DNA of 64,000 nt from positions 99,896 through 163,895 of the forward strand of contig NZ_JAGQCV010000008.1 of NCBI RefSeq assembly GCF_024346375.1, written 5' to 3'. The stretch is from Synechococcus sp. ATX 2A4 (GTDB lineage: Bacteria > Cyanobacteriota > Cyanobacteriia > PCC-6307 > Cyanobiaceae). Below, piece by piece: positions 37,074 to 49,454 of the stretch. Below the pieces are notes generated by a model. It was given only the letters and a program-made list of their open reading frames with translations, did not search any database and was not told where the DNA came from. The translations under genes were made by a program, and so were the position numbers. Each line of letters starts with the position of its first letter. Position 1 is the first letter of the stretch.

Positions 37074-40000
37074 ACGGGCACGGTGACCCGGCCTTCGGCC
37101 AGGCCGACGGTGGCCAGCTCGCTCGGGGGAACGAGCACCTTGAAGCGGGGTCGCCACTGGGGCCAGTTGGCAAGCACCTCGGCGGCCCGGCGGCTGCCGG
37201 TGAGCTCGAGATGGCTTTCCAGCAGTGGCTTGAGCAACTGCTCCTGCTCGGGGGTGTCCAACGGAACCATCGAGACGATCTCCGGGTTGAGCCGGGCAGC
37301 AAGACCCTCGTGTTCGTCGAGCAGGAAGGCCACGCCACCGGTCATCCCGGCGGCCACGTTGCGGCCGGTGCTGCCGAGAATCACCACCACGCCACCGGTC
37401 ATGTATTCGCAGGCGTGATCGCCACTGCCTTCCACCACGGCAACGGCGCCGCTGTTGCGCACGGCGAAGCGTTCACCCGCCCGGCCCAGCGCAAACAACT
37501 CGCCGCCGGTGGCGCCGTAGAGGCAGGTGTTGCCCAGGATCACCTGGGCGCCGGGATCGGCCCCACCGGCCGGGGGCACCACCACGAGCCGCCCGCCGTT
37601 GATGCCCTTGCCGACGTAATCGTTGGCATCGCCCACCAGGGTGAGCAGCATGCCGCGCAACAGGAAGGCACCAAAGCTCTGGCCAGCCCCGCCCTCAAAG
37701 CGGAGATCGAGCAAACCGTTGAAGCCCTTGTTGCCGTGAAGGGCGGCGATTTCGCCCGCGACCCTCGCCCCCACACTGCGGTCGGTGGTGACGATCCGCA
37801 GCTGGCGCTGGATCTGGCCATGGCCTTCGATCGCCGCCAGCACCTCGGCGTCCTGCAACAGGCTGTCTTCGAGGATGGGGCCATTGCCGTGGGCGGCCAC
37901 ATCGTGCCGCAACCAGGAACGGTCGCCGGCGTGGGGAACCGTGTCCAGCAGGCAGGAGAGATCCACCGAGCTGGTCTTGACCAACTCCACCGTGCGGGGC
38001 TGGAGCAGGTCGTTGCGGCCGATCAGATCGTCCAGCCGCGCCACGCCCAGCACACTGAGCAACTGGCGCACTTCCTCGGCCACGTAGGCGAAGAAATTCA
38101 CCACGTGTTCGGGGATGCCGGTGAAACGCTTGCGCAACGCCTCCTTCTGGCTGGCCACGCCCACGGGACAATTGTTGGTGTGACAGACGCGGGCCATGAT
38201 GCAGCCCTCGGCAATCATGGCCACCGAGCCGAAGCCGAATTCCTCGGCGCCGAGCAGGGCGGCCATCACCACGTCCCAGCCGGTCTTGAGGCCGCCGTCG
38301 GCGCGCAGCAGCACCCGGTCGCGCAGGCCGTTGGCCAGCAGGCTGCGGTGCACCTCCGACAGGCCCAGCTCCCAGGGGCTGCCGGCGTGCTTGATCGAGC
38401 TGAGCGGGGAGGCACCGGTGCCCCCGTCGTGGCCGGAGATCTGGATCACATCGGCATTGGCCTTGGCCACACCAGCGGCGATCGTGCCGATGCCGATTTC
38501 AGACACGAGCTTCACCGACACCTTCGCGGCCGGATGAACCTGGTGCAGATCGTGGATCAGCTGGGCCAGATCCTCAATGGAATAGATGTCGTGGTGCGGC
38601 GGCGGTGAGATCAGCGCGACGCCGGGTTTGCTGTTTCGCAGCCAGGCGATGTAGGCATCCACCTTCGGGCCGGGCAGCTGGCCGCCCTCTCCGGGCTTGG
38701 CTCCCTGGGCCACCTTGATCTCCAGCTGGGTACCGCTGCGCAGATACTCCGGCGTGACACCAAAGCGGCCGGAGGCGATCTGCTTGATCGCGGAGCAGGC
38801 AGTGTCGCCGTTGCGCAGGCCACCGATGGTGGGAAGGGTGGGGGAATGACCGCCGGCGTCGACGTCGTGGAGCGGGTGGTAGCGGGCTGGATCCTCGCCT
38901 CCTTCGCCGCTGTTGCTCTTGCCACCGATGCGGTTCATCGCCACCGCCAGCACCTCGTGGGCTTCACGCGAGAGGGCCCCGAGGCTCATGCCACCGGTGC
39001 AGAAGCGGGAGCAGATGCTTTCGGCACTCTCCACCTGATCGAGAGGCAACGGCTGGGGTGCGGGGGTGAGCTCGAGCAGGTCGCGCAGGGCGGTGACCGG
39101 ACGGTTCTCCAGCAGGGTGCGATACGTGGAGAAGTGGTCGTAGCCCGGGCCCGCCGCCACGGCGGCATGGAGGGCCTTGGCCATCTCCGGGCTGTTGAGG
39201 TGGAATTCGCCGCCCGTTCGGTATTGAACGAAGCCCATGAACTCCAGCTTGGTGCGGTGAAGTTCGGGGAAAGCCTTGGCGTGGAAGGTGAGGGTTTCAC
39301 TGGCGAGGTCCGCCAGGGTGAGGCCCGCCACCCGGCTGGTGGTGCCACGGAATGCCAGATCGATCAGGTCGGCGCCGATGCCGATCGCTTCGAAGATCTG
39401 GGCACCGTGATAGCTGGCCAGCATCGAGATGCCGATCTTGGAGAGGATCTTGCGAAGGCCGGCCTCCAGGGCCTGGCGCACATTCGCCTGGGCCGCAGCG
39501 GCATCAATGGCCGGCAACCGGCCCCGTTCGATCAGGGAGATGGTCTTGGGCAGCTGCAGCCAGTGGCGCGTGGTTTCCCAGGTGAGCCAGGGGCACACCG
39601 CACTGGCACCGAAGCCGATCAGGCAAGCCAGGTGATGGGTGCTCCAGCACTGGGCGGTGTCCACCACCAGGGAGCAATGCAGCCGCAGGCCCAGGCCCAG
39701 CAGGTGGTGGTGCACCGCGCCCACGGCCAGCAGCGGCGGCATGTAGGTGGTGGTGGGGGAAATGCCAGCCCCGCAGCGGTCGGAGAGCACCAGGATTTCG
39801 GCCTGGTTGCGCACCGCCTGCTCCGCCTCCTGGCAGAGCCTCTGCACCGCGTCGCCGAGGCCGGCCGGCCCCGCTTCCACTGGCAACAGGGTAGAGAGGG
39901 TGACGGTGGCCAGGCCCTGCTCCGGCAGCGCCTTGAGCTCCGCGTCGTTGAGCAGCGGCGACTGCAGGTGCAGCACCGAGGCAGAGCCGGGCTCGGGGCG

Positions 40001-41665
40001 CAGGGGTGAGCCCCGGCGGCCGAGGTGCATCTCCAGGCTCATCACCAGCTCTTCCCGCAGGGGATCAATCGGCGGGTTGGTGACCTGGGCGAAACGTTGC
40101 TTGAAGTAGTCGAAAAGCAAGTGGGGCTTGGAGGACAGCACCGCCAGGGGGATGTCATCGCCCATGCAGTAGGTGGGCTCCTTGCCCTGGCCGGCCATGT
40201 CTTCGATCACCAGGTCGAAGTCTTCGGCGGTGAAGCCGAAGGCCGTCTGGTGCTGCAGCAGGTCGAGGGCCCCCAGGCTGGTCTCGGTGAGCCAGGGGCG
40301 GCTGTCGAGGGAGCGGCGGTGCTCCAGCAGCCAGGCGCCGTAGGGATGGCGCGCCGCCACTTCTTCCTTCACTTGCCAGTTGCGCAGCAAGCGCCCCTGT
40401 TCGAGATCAACGGCGAGCATCTGGCCGGGGCCGAGGCGGCCCTTTTCGATGATGCGGCTTTCGTCGATCTCCAGCACGCCGGTTTCCGATCCCATCGCCA
40501 CCAGCCCGTCGCTGGTGATGCAGTAGCGGGCGGGGCGCAGACCGTTGCGATCGAGCGTGGCACCCACGCTGCGGCCATCGCTGAACACCAGCAGGGCCGG
40601 GCCGTCCCAGGGTTCCTGCACGCAGGCGGAATAGTCGTAAAAGGCCTGGATCGCCGGCCGTGACTCCAGTTCCGGTTGCTGCCGGAACGCCTCGGGCACC
40701 AGGGTGAGCAGGCTGTCGGTGATCGGCCGGCCGCTGCGCACCATGAGCTCGAGCATGGCGTCGAGGTTGGCGGAATCGCTGAAGGCGGCGTTGACCACCG
40801 GCTTGAGATCGTTGGCGGCGTCGCCCCAGATCGCATCCAGGTGCGACTGGGCGGCATGAGCCCAGTTGATGTTGCCCAACAGGGTGTTGATCTCGCCGTT
40901 GTGACCCAGCAGGCGCATCGGCTGCGCCAGCGGCCAGCGGGGCAGTGTGTTGGTGCTGAAGCGGCGGTGATAGACGGCGAAGCTCACCGCGAAGCGTGGA
41001 TCGCGCAGGTCGGCGTAGAAGGCCGGCAGCACCTCGGAGCGCACCATGCCTTTGTAGACGACGGTGCGGCTGCTGAACGACGCGAAGTAGAGGTCGCTGG
41101 GGCCAGGGCCCCAGGCTTCCCGCACCAGATCCCCGACGCGGCGGCGGCAGCGGAACAGCAAGGCTTCGAGCGCATCGCCCGCCACCTCGCCTTCCACGAG
41201 CCATTGCTCAATCGTGGGTGCGGTCTGGCGGGCCAATGGGCCCAGCACCTCGGGCGCCACCGGCACCTCACGCCAGCCGATGCTGCGCAGGCCCAGGCCG
41301 GCGGCCGCCTGCTCACAGAAGGCGCGGGCAACGGCCCGGCGTTCCGGGTCCGCAGGCAGGAACAGCATCGCCAGACCACGGGGCCGGCCCTGTTCGCCGC
41401 GGGCGGCGGGCCAGACCGCTTCCAGGTAGGGCCAGGGGATGCCACAGAGGATGCCGGCGCCATCGCCGGAATCGCCGTCGCCACCGCAGCCTCCACGGTG
41501 CTCCATGCAGTGCAGACCATGGAGGGCCTGGGCGAGCAATCCGTGGCTCGGTTCGCCGCTGAGCTGGGCCAGGAAGCCAACGCCGCAGGCATCGCGCTCG
41601 CCCGCCACGGCCTCAGGCGCCGGACTGTCGCAATGGGGCCAGACGGGACGGGAGAAGTGAGGCAT
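37070..41665 (-). CDS. glsF: Ferredoxin-dependent glutamate synthase
   Basis: Fd-GOGAT converts 2-oxoglutarate and glutamine into two glutamates using photosynthetically reduced ferredoxin, the main ammonium-assimilation route with glutamine synthetase. The 1531-residue form from ATG 41665 has the class II amidotransferase nucleophile Cys27 after a short propeptide ([11 protein letters not shown]), the FMN-domain signature [20 protein letters not shown], and the [3Fe-4S] cysteines in [16 protein letters not shown]. The C-terminal beta-helix domain ([19 protein letters not shown]) is complete. No gltD partner is nearby, supporting ferredoxin over NAD(P)H. An in-frame ATG at 41698 adds 11 residues. 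Confidence 0.94.
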   Translation of the reverse strand: MPHFSRPVWPHCDSPAPEAVAGERDACGVGFLAQLSGEPSHGLLAQALHGLHCMEHRGGCGGDGDSGDGAGILCGIPWPYLEAVWPAARGEQGRPRGLAMLFLPADPERRAVARAFCEQAAAGLGLRSIGWREVPVAPEVLGPLARQTAPTIEQWLVEGEVAGDALEALLFRCRRRVGDLVREAWGPGPSDLYFASFSSRTVVYKGMVRSEVLPAFYADLRDPRFAVSFAVYHRRFSTNTLPRWPLAQPMRLLGHNGEINTLLGNINWAHAAQSHLDAIWGDAANDLKPVVNAAFSDSANLDAMLELMVRSGRPITDSLLTLVPEAFRQQPELESRPAIQAFYDYSACVQEPWDGPALLVFSDGRSVGATLDRNGLRPARYCITSDGLVAMGSETGVLEIDESRIIEKGRLGPGQMLAVDLEQGRLLRNWQVKEEVAARHPYGAWLLEHRRSLDSRPWLTETSLGALDLLQHQTAFGFTAEDFDLVIEDMAGQGKEPTYCMGDDIPLAVLSSKPHLLFDYFKQRFAQVTNPPIDPLREELVMSLEMHLGRRGSPLRPEPGSASVLHLQSPLLNDAELKALPEQGLATVTLSTLLPVEAGPAGLGDAVQRLCQEAEQAVRNQAEILVLSDRCGAGISPTTTYMPPLLAVGAVHHHLLGLGLRLHCSLVVDTAQCWSTHHLACLIGFGASAVCPWLTWETTRHWLQLPKTISLIERGRLPAIDAAAAQANVRQALEAGLRKILSKIGISMLASYHGAQIFEAIGIGADLIDLAFRGTTSRVAGLTLADLASETLTFHAKAFPELHRTKLEFMGFVQYRTGGEFHLNSPEMAKALHAAVAAGPGYDHFSTYRTLLENRPVTALRDLLELTPAPQPLPLDQVESAESICSRFCTGGMSLGALSREAHEVLAVAMNRIGGKSNSGEGGEDPARYHPLHDVDAGGHSPTLPTIGGLRNGDTACSAIKQIASGRFGVTPEYLRSGTQLEIKVAQGAKPGEGGQLPGPKVDAYIAWLRNSKPGVALISPPPHHDIYSIEDLAQLIHDLHQVHPAAKVSVKLVSEIGIGTIAAGVAKANADVIQISGHDGGTGASPLSSIKHAGSPWELGLSEVHRSLLANGLRDRVLLRADGGLKTGWDVVMAALLGAEEFGFGSVAMIAEGCIMARVCHTNNCPVGVASQKEALRKRFTGIPEHVVNFFAYVAEEVRQLLSVLGVARLDDLIGRNDLLQPRTVELVKTSSVDLSCLLDTVPHAGDRSWLRHDVAAHGNGPILEDSLLQDAEVLAAIEGHGQIQRQLRIVTTDRSVGARVAGEIAALHGNKGFNGLLDLRFEGGAGQSFGAFLLRGMLLTLVGDANDYVGKGINGGRLVVVPPAGGADPGAQVILGNTCLYGATGGELFALGRAGERFAVRNSGAVAVVEGSGDHACEYMTGGVVVILGSTGRNVAAGMTGGVAFLLDEHEGLAARLNPEIVSMVPLDTPEQEQLLKPLLESHLELTGSRRAAEVLANWPQWRPRFKVLVPPSELATVGLAEGRVTVPV

Positions 41666-41791
41666 AACCCAGGAGAAACCTGCGGTGACCGGCGGCAAAC
41701 CCGAACTGCGGGATTGACCGCTCCTTGAGGAAGGGGAACTCTAGAGACAGGGCCACGGGGTTAGCGTTCACCACCAACGGAAGCTGGCCTG

Positions 41792-43756
41792 ATGCCGAGG
41801 CCTTCGCCATTGCCGCATCCTCCCCCTCGGGCCAGGCGAGGAGCCGTTACCGGCCCTGGCGCCACCCAGCTGAGCGGTGGTCGGTGGCGGGCGCTGCTGC
41901 TGCTGGGTGGAGCGCTGTTCGGCGGCGCCCTGTGCGCCGGATCACTGTTCGTCGCTCCAGGCGCCGGGGCACAGAACCGCTGGCCGCCGCCCGTTCCGCC
42001 CCCCCCAGCTCTTGAACCTCAGCGCCTGCCGCGGCGCTTCGTCGGATTGGCCGCAGGTGCGAACGCCGGCGGGCGGCTGGAGATCAATGGCCGCCAACAG
42101 ACGGCTCGCTGGGAGCAACGGGGCTCCACCGGCCGGGGTGACCTGGAGCTGTGGCTGCCCCTTGAAGTGCTGGAGGGCCAGCTGGGCTTCACCAGCCGCT
42201 CGTCCCCGCAGGGAGGCCTGGAACTCGAATGGTTCGGCCGCACGCTGCTGGTGCCGGTCGGGGCTCAACGCAGCCTCGACGACGAGGTGGCTGTGGATGT
42301 GAGCCGAATGTTGCTGGATGCCGGCGTGAGCTGGCAGCTTCAGGATCGAGGGACCCTGAGGCTGGAGCTGCCGGCGGCCTCGCTGGAGCAGATCCGGGTG
42401 TCTTCGCCGGGGGCGGTCGCCAGCTCGGGCGTGCGGCGCGTGGTGCTCGATCTCAGCGGTCCAGCATTCGTACGGCGAGACAGTGGTGCGCTGCAGATCG
42501 CGCTGCACAGCACCCCGGCCCAGCTGGCCCAGCTGCAATCCCTCGGCCTGCAGGCCCGCTCCGGCGGCAACGGGTTGACGATCGCCTTGCCGGCCAGCGG
42601 GCCCGGCGCCGTGCTCACCCTGGGCGGGCCGGCTCGCGTGGTGCTCGATCTGGCCGGTGCTGCCCAGGGGCCGGTGCGCGCCACCGTGCCAAGCACCGCC
42701 CAGCTGCAGGCCCTGCTCAACAAGGGCATCACCGTGGAGCGGCAGGTGCGCGCCCTGGGCAACCGGCGCATGCTGTTGAACAGCGTGCGGCTCGATCCGC
42801 GCCGCAGTCCGGTGGAGCTGCGCCTGCTCACCCGCACCGAGGGGATGGAGGGCCTGACCTCCCTTCCACAGCTGGCGGGGCAGGAGCAGGCCCTGGTGGC
42901 CATCAACGGCGGCTTCTTCAACCGGGTGCGGCGCCTACCCCTGGGAGCCCTCAAAGACGACGGACGCTGGCTGTCCGGGCCCATCCTCAACCGAGGGGCT
43001 GTGGGCTGGCAGGACGGCGCCGTGCCGCAGTTCGGCTGGCTGAGCCTCTCCGAATGGGTGAGCGATGACAGGGGCCGGCGCCTACCGGTGACGGCGCTCA
43101 ACAGTGGCTACGTGCAGCGAGGCCTGGCGCGCTACACCGCTGAATGGGGACGGAGCTATCGGGCGATCAGCGGTGGGGAATCGGCCCTGCTGCTCAACAG
43201 CAACATGGTGCGGCAGCAGTTCAACAGTGCCCAGCTGGAACAAGGCATCCCTATTGGCCCCGAGGACGTGCTGCTGGTGGGGCGGGGCGGGGTTGTGCCG
43301 CCGTGGGAGATAGGCAGCAGGCTGAGCCTGAACAGCCAGCCCACCCATCCCCTCGGCCAGAGCCGCTCGGTGCTCGGCGGTGGTCCGTTGCTGTTGCTGA
43401 ACGGGCGAACCGTGCTCAATGGCAGCGCCGAAGGCTTCAGCGCCGCTTTCCTGCAGCAGGGGGCACCCCGCACGGTGATCGCCAGCGATGGCGCCCAGAT
43501 CTGGCTCCTCACCCTCCAGGGGATTGAGCATGCGGGGCCCACCCTGCGGGAAACGGCCCTGCTTCTGCAGCAGCTGGGGCTGCGCGATGCGCTCAACCTC
43601 GATGGCGGCAGCTCCACCGGCCTGGTGCTTTCCGGCACGCTGTCGGTGCAGGGCCGAGGGGTGGCCGCCCGCATCCACAACGGCCTGGGCCTGGTGCCGC
43701 GCGACCCCTCCCGCGCGTCTGACGCCCGCGAGGCCACCACAGCCAGCTCCCCCTGA
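41792..43756 (+). CDS. Exported phosphodiester-glycosidase (NAGPA-like) domain protein
   Basis: The 654-residue protein has an N-terminal hydrophobic segment (RALLLLGGALFGGALCAGSL, about 33-52) and a Pro-rich linker, so it is exported or anchored. A middle region (about 80-330) with VVLDLSGPAFVRR resembles AMIN-like beta repeats. The C-terminal domain has the phosphodiester-glycosidase hallmarks ALVAINGGFFNRV (near 370) and ALNLDGGSSTGLVLSG (near 600), a family that includes human uncovering enzyme and cell-envelope proteins of bacteria and phages. Substrate unknown; envelope polysaccharide is a reasonable guess. It is divergent from glsF, 126 bases apart. Confidence 0.82.
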   Translation: MPRPSPLPHPPPRARRGAVTGPGATQLSGGRWRALLLLGGALFGGALCAGSLFVAPGAGAQNRWPPPVPPPPALEPQRLPRRFVGLAAGANAGGRLEINGRQQTARWEQRGSTGRGDLELWLPLEVLEGQLGFTSRSSPQGGLELEWFGRTLLVPVGAQRSLDDEVAVDVSRMLLDAGVSWQLQDRGTLRLELPAASLEQIRVSSPGAVASSGVRRVVLDLSGPAFVRRDSGALQIALHSTPAQLAQLQSLGLQARSGGNGLTIALPASGPGAVLTLGGPARVVLDLAGAAQGPVRATVPSTAQLQALLNKGITVERQVRALGNRRMLLNSVRLDPRRSPVELRLLTRTEGMEGLTSLPQLAGQEQALVAINGGFFNRVRRLPLGALKDDGRWLSGPILNRGAVGWQDGAVPQFGWLSLSEWVSDDRGRRLPVTALNSGYVQRGLARYTAEWGRSYRAISGGESALLLNSNMVRQQFNSAQLEQGIPIGPEDVLLVGRGGVVPPWEIGSRLSLNSQPTHPLGQSRSVLGGGPLLLLNGRTVLNGSAEGFSAAFLQQGAPRTVIASDGAQIWLLTLQGIEHAGPTLRETALLLQQLGLRDALNLDGGSSTGLVLSGTLSVQGRGVAARIHNGLGLVPRDPSRASDAREATTASSP

Positions 43757-43803
43757 GGCTGCTGCGTGGGGGCTGGGATGCTGCGTGACGGCTGGCTGCC
43801 GCG

Positions 43804-43833
43804 CGAACGCTGCCCCTGGCCGGGCAGCGTTCG
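43804..43833. promoter_or_regulatory. Perfect 12-bp stem-loop after the glycosidase gene
   Basis: CGAACGCTGCCC (43804-43815) and GGGCAGCGTTCG (43822-43833) are exact reverse complements around CTGGCC, 48 bases after the glycosidase stop and 22 before the next GTG. No T-tract follows. It is a candidate U-less terminator or 3'-end stabiliser. Confidence 0.55.
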
Positions 43834-43854
43834 TCCGCATCGGTCGCTGTCAGA

Positions 43855-44247
43855 GTGAAGGCCACCCCGCAGACGTTGTTCGTCGTTCCCATGCCCCGAG
43901 GCCTCACCGTGCAGCTGACGGCGGCGGCCGCCGCCGAACTGGGTCGCCAGGCCGCGGTGGCCGGCACTCCAGGGCTGATGCACCTCGATCTGGTGGAGGG
44001 CACCTGCGAGCAGTGGGTGATCCGCCTGCGCCCGGGGCACCTGGCTGGCACACCCGTGGCGCGCGCCGATGGCCTCACCCTGCATGCGCCGGCCGACCAG
44101 ATCAGTCAGTTGGCCGGCCTCAGCCTTGATTACCGCGGAGATCTCAGCGGTGGCGGGTTTCTGATCCGCCCGGGCGAAGGGGTGGCGTGCTGCCCCTGCG
44201 GTGCAGCCTTCAGCCGCCCCGGCCGTCGGGGTGCCACGACAAAGTAA
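43855..44247 (+). CDS. A-type iron-sulfur carrier-like protein (IscA/HesB family, divergent)
   Basis: The 130-residue product matches the HesB/IscA/ErpA fold: [12 protein letters not shown] at the start, a first cysteine in [33 protein letters not shown], then a C-terminal cysteine group ACCPCGAAF. Canonical A-type carriers have one Cys followed by CGCG; here the C-terminal motif is CCPCG, so three positions are kept with an altered spacing. Such proteins hand Fe-S clusters to targets. The start is unsettled: GTG at 43855 or ATG at 43891. It lies just ahead of rpsL and ends 53 bases before it. Confidence 0.75.
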   Translation: MKATPQTLFVVPMPRGLTVQLTAAAAAELGRQAAVAGTPGLMHLDLVEGTCEQWVIRLRPGHLAGTPVARADGLTLHAPADQISQLAGLSLDYRGDLSGGGFLIRPGEGVACCPCGAAFSRPGRRGATTK

Positions 44248-44267
44248 GGTGGCGGATTGTGGAAAAC

Positions 44268-44283
44268 GGTCGGACGTCCGACC
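44268..44283. promoter_or_regulatory. 16-bp perfect palindrome upstream of rpsL
   Basis: GGTCGGAC followed directly by GTCCGACC is a perfect dyad ending 17 bases before the rpsL ATG. It could be an operator half-site pair or a small leader hairpin in the str operon. No known motif was matched. Confidence 0.4.
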
Positions 44284-44300
44284 TATCTCTCCGGCCCTCA

Positions 44301-44675
44301 ATGCCCACGATCCAGCAGCTGATCCGCTCCGAGCGGCAACGCCTCACCCGCAAGACCAAATCCCCAGCGCTGCGGGCCTGCCCCGAGCGCCGTGGCGTGT
44401 GCACCCGCGTGTACACCTCCACGCCGAAGAAGCCCAACTCGGCGCTTCGCAAGGTGGCCCGCGTGCGGCTCACCTCCGGCTTTGAGGTCACCGCCTACAT
44501 CCCCGGCATCGGCCACAACCTGCAGGAGCACTCCGTGGTGCTGATCCGCGGCGGCCGAGTCAAGGATCTGCCAGGGGTTCGCTACCACATCATCCGCGGC
44601 ACCCTCGACACCTCCGGTGTAAAGGATCGCCGTCAGAGCCGCTCCAAGTACGGCGCCAAGGCTCCCAAGGCCTGA
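44301..44675 (+). CDS. rpsL: 30S ribosomal protein S12
   Basis: S12 controls decoding accuracy and is the streptomycin-resistance locus in many bacteria. The 124-residue product begins [20 protein letters not shown] and carries the conserved loops [19 protein letters not shown] and [20 protein letters not shown]. The lysines of KKPNS are present, as in wild-type S12. It heads the str cluster rpsL-rpsG-fusA-tuf-rpsJ. Confidence 0.98.
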   Translation: MPTIQQLIRSERQRLTRKTKSPALRACPERRGVCTRVYTSTPKKPNSALRKVARVRLTSGFEVTAYIPGIGHNLQEHSVVLIRGGRVKDLPGVRYHIIRGTLDTSGVKDRRQSRSKYGAKAPKA

Positions 44676-44722
44676 GTCCTGCCTCTTCATTTTCCCTTTC
44701 CCGCTTCCCTCTCCTCAGGTTT

Positions 44723-45193
44723 ATGTCACGCCGCAACGCTGCCGAGAAGCGCCCGGTTCTCCCCGATCCCCAGTTCAACAGCAGGCTGGCAACCATGGTT
44801 GTGGCCCGGCTGATGAAGCACGGCAAAAAGTCCACCGCCCAGCGGATCCTCTCTGATGCCTTCGGGCTGATCAGCGAGCGCACCGGCGCCGATGCCCTGG
44901 AAGTGTTTGAAACCGCCGTGCGCAACGCCACGCCTCTGGTCGAAGTGCGCGCCCGCCGCGTTGGTGGCGCCACCTACCAGGTGCCGATGGAAGTGCGGCA
45001 GGAGCGGGGCACCGCCATGGCCCTCCGCTGGCTGGTCAACTTCTCGCGCGCCCGCAACGGCCGCAGCATGGCCCAAAAGCTGGCGGGTGAACTCATGGAT
45101 GCGGCCAACGAAGCCGGCAGCGCGGTGCGCAAGCGCGAGGAAACTCACAAGATGGCAGAAGCCAACAAAGCCTTCGCCCACTACCGCTACTGA
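44723..45193 (+). CDS. rpsG: 30S ribosomal protein S7
   Basis: S7 nucleates assembly of the small-subunit head. The 156-residue product begins [20 protein letters not shown] and includes [20 protein letters not shown] and the C-terminal [20 protein letters not shown]. It lies between rpsL (47-base gap) and fusA (98-base gap). Confidence 0.98.
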   Translation: MSRRNAAEKRPVLPDPQFNSRLATMVVARLMKHGKKSTAQRILSDAFGLISERTGADALEVFETAVRNATPLVEVRARRVGGATYQVPMEVRQERGTAMALRWLVNFSRARNGRSMAQKLAGELMDAANEAGSAVRKREETHKMAEANKAFAHYRY

Positions 45194-45291
45194 GCCAGCT
45201 GCCCTGCCTGGATCGCGGGATCCCGGCACACCAGGGCCAACCTTTACACTTACCCCGCATTTTTTCGATCACCCTTCGGAGACCTCAGCTC

Positions 45292-47367
45292 GTGGCCCGC
45301 GCCTACCCCCTGGAACGCGTCAGAAATATCGGGATTGCCGCCCACATTGACGCGGGCAAAACCACCACCACCGAGCGGATCCTCTTCTACTCAGGTGTCG
45401 TCCACAAGATGGGCGAGGTGCACGATGGCGCCGCCGTCACCGACTGGATGGAGCAAGAGCGGGAACGCGGCATCACCATCACTGCGGCGGCCATTTCCAC
45501 CAGCTGGAAAGAAAACCGAATCAACATCATTGATACCCCTGGTCACGTCGACTTCACGATTGAAGTGGAGCGGTCGATGCGTGTGCTTGATGGTGTGGTG
45601 GCTGTGTTCTGCGCCGTGGGTGGCGTTCAGCCCCAGTCGGAAACCGTGTGGCGGCAAGCCGACCGCTACAACGTGCCCCGCATCGTGTTCGTCAACAAGA
45701 TGGACCGCACGGGTGCCGACTTCCTGAAGGTCTACGACCAGATCAAGGATCGCCTCAAGGCCAACGCGGCACCCATCCAACTGCCGATCGGTGCTGAGGG
45801 TGACCTCAAGGGCATCATCGATCTGGTGCGCCAGAAGGCGATCCTCTACACGAACGATCTCGGCACCGACATCCTTGAGGGAGACATCCCCGATGACATG
45901 AAGGAAGAAGCCGCCCTTTGGCGCGGCAAACTCATGGAATCGGTGGCCGAAACAGATGAGGCTCTCCTGGACAGCTACCTGGAGAACGGCGAACTCACCG
46001 ACGCGCAGCTGGTCAAAGGGATTCGCGTTGGCGTGGTGAAGCATGGCCTGGTCCCCATGCTCTGCGGATCCGCCTTCAAGAACAAAGGCGTTCAGCTGGT
46101 GCTCGATGCTGTGGTCGACTATCTGCCAGCCCCGGTGGATGTTCCCCCCATCACCGGCCTGCTGCCCGATGGCACCGAATCCAACCGTCCCTGCGACGAC
46201 AACGCCCCGTTCAGCGCGCTGGCCTTCAAGGTGATGGCTGACCCCTACGGCAAACTCACCTTCGTGAGGATGTACTCCGGGGTGCTGCAGAAGGGCAGCT
46301 ACGTGATGAACAGCACCAAAGACAAGAAGGAGCGGATCTCCCGCCTGATCCTGCTCAAAGCCGACGACCGGGAGGAGGTGGACGAACTGCGTGCAGGCGA
46401 TCTCGGCGCCGTGCTCGGCCTCAAGGACACCACCACCGGCGACACCCTCTGCGTGGAGAGTGCTCCGATCATTCTTGAATCCCTGTTCATCCCTGAACCG
46501 GTGATCTCGGTGGCGGTGGAGCCGAAAACCAAGGGCGATATGGAGAAGCTCTCCAAGGCGCTGCAATCCCTCTCTGAGGAAGATCCCACCTTCCGCGTCT
46601 CCACTGACCCTGAAACCGGCCAGACCGTGATCGCCGGCATGGGCGAGCTTCACCTGGAAATCCTGGTGGATCGCATGCTGCGGGAATTCAAGGTGGAAGC
46701 CAACATCGGCGCTCCACAGGTGTCTTACCGCGAAACGATCCGTGGCAAGGCCAAAGGCGAGGGCAAGTTCGCCCGCCAGACCGGTGGCAAAGGCCAATAC
46801 GGCCACGTGGTGATCGAAATGGAGCCCGGCGAACCCGGCTCAGGCTTCGCCTTCGTGAACAAGATCGTTGGCGGCATCGTGCCGAAGGAATACATCGGTC
46901 CTGCCGAAAACGGCATGAAGGAAACCTGCCAGTCTGGCGTGATTGCCGGTTTCCCGATGATCGATGTGAAGGTCACCATGGTGGACGGCTCCTACCACGA
47001 TGTCGACTCTTCGGAGATGGCCTTCAAGATCGCCGGCTCGATGGCCTTCAAGGACGGCGTCAAGAAGTGCAATCCTGTACTCCTTGAGCCGATGATGAAG
47101 GTGGAAGTCGAAATCCCCGAGGATTACCTCGGTTCGGTGATCGGCGACCTCTCCTCACGTCGCGGGCAGGTCGAAGGCCAGTCCATCGACAACGGACAAT
47201 CCAAAGTCCAAACCAAAGTGCCCCTGGCCGAGATGTTCGGTTACGCCACCCAGCTCCGATCCATGACCCAGGGTCGGGGTATTTTCTCGATGGAGTTCAG
47301 CCATTACGAGGAAGTTCCTCGCAATGTGGCTGAGGCCATCATCTCCAAGAATCAGGGCAATTCCTGA
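45292..47367 (+). CDS. fusA: Translation elongation factor G
   Basis: EF-G is the GTPase driving ribosomal translocation. The 691-residue product starts at GTG 45292 ([20 protein letters not shown]) and has the G motifs AHIDAGKTT, the switch [10 protein letters not shown], and NKMDRTGAD. Domain IV carries [15 protein letters not shown] and the C-terminal domain [16 protein letters not shown] single EF-G gene is seen here, in the str operon. Confidence 0.98.
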   Translation: MARAYPLERVRNIGIAAHIDAGKTTTTERILFYSGVVHKMGEVHDGAAVTDWMEQERERGITITAAAISTSWKENRINIIDTPGHVDFTIEVERSMRVLDGVVAVFCAVGGVQPQSETVWRQADRYNVPRIVFVNKMDRTGADFLKVYDQIKDRLKANAAPIQLPIGAEGDLKGIIDLVRQKAILYTNDLGTDILEGDIPDDMKEEAALWRGKLMESVAETDEALLDSYLENGELTDAQLVKGIRVGVVKHGLVPMLCGSAFKNKGVQLVLDAVVDYLPAPVDVPPITGLLPDGTESNRPCDDNAPFSALAFKVMADPYGKLTFVRMYSGVLQKGSYVMNSTKDKKERISRLILLKADDREEVDELRAGDLGAVLGLKDTTTGDTLCVESAPIILESLFIPEPVISVAVEPKTKGDMEKLSKALQSLSEEDPTFRVSTDPETGQTVIAGMGELHLEILVDRMLREFKVEANIGAPQVSYRETIRGKAKGEGKFARQTGGKGQYGHVVIEMEPGEPGSGFAFVNKIVGGIVPKEYIGPAENGMKETCQSGVIAGFPMIDVKVTMVDGSYHDVDSSEMAFKIAGSMAFKDGVKKCNPVLLEPMMKVEVEIPEDYLGSVIGDLSSRRGQVEGQSIDNGQSKVQTKVPLAEMFGYATQLRSMTQGRGIFSMEFSHYEEVPRNVAEAIISKNQGNS

Positions 47368-47406
47368 TCTCTCACCCCCAACCAACACCCCCGATTCTTT
47401 CCTTCA

Positions 47407-48636
<1,230 letters not shown>

Positions 48637-48807
48637 TCCTGATCTAGGGTCTTGGAGGGGAGAGTCTGCCAGCAGGCTTCTCCCCCCTCGGCTCGACCGC
48701 TTTGGCCCTTGGCCAGCCGCACCTCGGCAATTCAGGGTTCAGCCCTGATTCATCGTTTTCTGCACCGGCAGCGTTCTTGCTGGCGGATGCCTCACCCGCA
48801 TTTCCCC

Positions 48808-49128
48808 ATGTCCACCGCCATCGCCCAGCAGAAGATCCGCATCCGTCTCAAGGCGTTCGACCGCCGCATGCTGGATCTTTCCTGCGAAAAAATCATCGAA
48901 ACCGCTGATCACACCGCCGCCACGGCCATCGGACCCATCCCGCTGCCCACCAAACGCAAGATTTACTGCGTGCTTCGCTCGCCCCACGTGGACAAAGACT
49001 CCCGTGAGCACTTCGAAACCCGCACCCATCGGCGCATCATCGACATCTACAGCCCCTCCTCGAAAACAATCGACGCGCTGATGAAGCTTGATCTGCCCAG
49101 TGGCGTCGATATCGAAGTCAAGCTCTAA
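48808..49128 (+). CDS. rpsJ: 30S ribosomal protein S10
   Basis: S10 (NusE) is a small-subunit head protein and antitermination factor. The 106-residue product starts [20 protein letters not shown] and has [20 protein letters not shown] and the C-terminal [13 protein letters not shown]. The ATG at 48808 fits the family; the open frame extends back to 48652. Placement after tuf, rather than before rplC, is the cyanobacterial arrangement. The gap after tuf is 171 bases. Confidence 0.98.
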   Translation: MSTAIAQQKIRIRLKAFDRRMLDLSCEKIIETADHTAATAIGPIPLPTKRKIYCVLRSPHVDKDSREHFETRTHRRIIDIYSPSSKTIDALMKLDLPSGVDIEVKL

Positions 49129-49206
49129 GCGGCTCCGCACCCCCTGCATGGGCATGAAACAGCTGCGGCTGGCCCCATGCCAGCGGCTCGGCACCGGCTC
49201 AGGCCT

Positions 49207-49235
49207 GCCCGCTTCCCCGGCGGGCTTTGTTTTTT
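49207..49235 (+). terminator. Intrinsic terminator of the str operon
   Basis: GCCCGC (49207-49212) pairs with GCGGGC (49220-49225) around TTCCCCG, followed by TTTGTTTTTT. It lies 79 bases after rpsJ. Confidence 0.8.
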
Positions 49236-49270
49236 CTAGAATCCGCTACTCCCGCATTCCAAGGCTTGGG

Positions 49271-49313
49271 CCAGTGCCATGGCTGGCGTATCCCCCGCCA
49301 GCCATGGCACTGG
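49271..49313. repeat. 18-bp perfect inverted repeat with 7-base spacer
   Basis: CCAGTGCCATGGCTGGCG (49271-49288) and CGCCAGCCATGGCACTGG (49296-49313) are exact reverse complements around TATCCCC. This is the longest perfect stem noticed in the window. It lies between the str terminator and the Lon-N gene, with no T-tract on either side. Confidence 0.85.
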
Positions 49314-49454
49314 GGATTGGGCGTCTGTCTCTGCGCGAGACACTCCTTTGCAAGCATCTCCGGCAAAGCTCCCGGGCAAGCTTCCATTTAAGGGCCCCAC
49401 TATCGCCGCCCCCCTTCACCAGCTTTTTCCAGCCCTTTCTCCACCCACCCATCC

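Larger units (their letters stand above)
49129..49454. other. Intergenic region after rpsJ (326 bases) with terminator and long inverted repeat
   Basis: No gene is supported. The region holds the str-operon terminator (49207-49235) and, after it, an 18-bp perfect inverted repeat (49271-49313). The remaining stretch to 49454 shows no recognisable feature; the promoter of the Lon-N gene is expected here. Confidence 0.6.

Noticed and set aside
36731..38608. A 625-residue plus-strand frame antisense to glsF that also overlaps lipA
   Set aside because: Its composition is an antisense shadow of the glutamate synthase gene, and it covers the lipA end in another frame.
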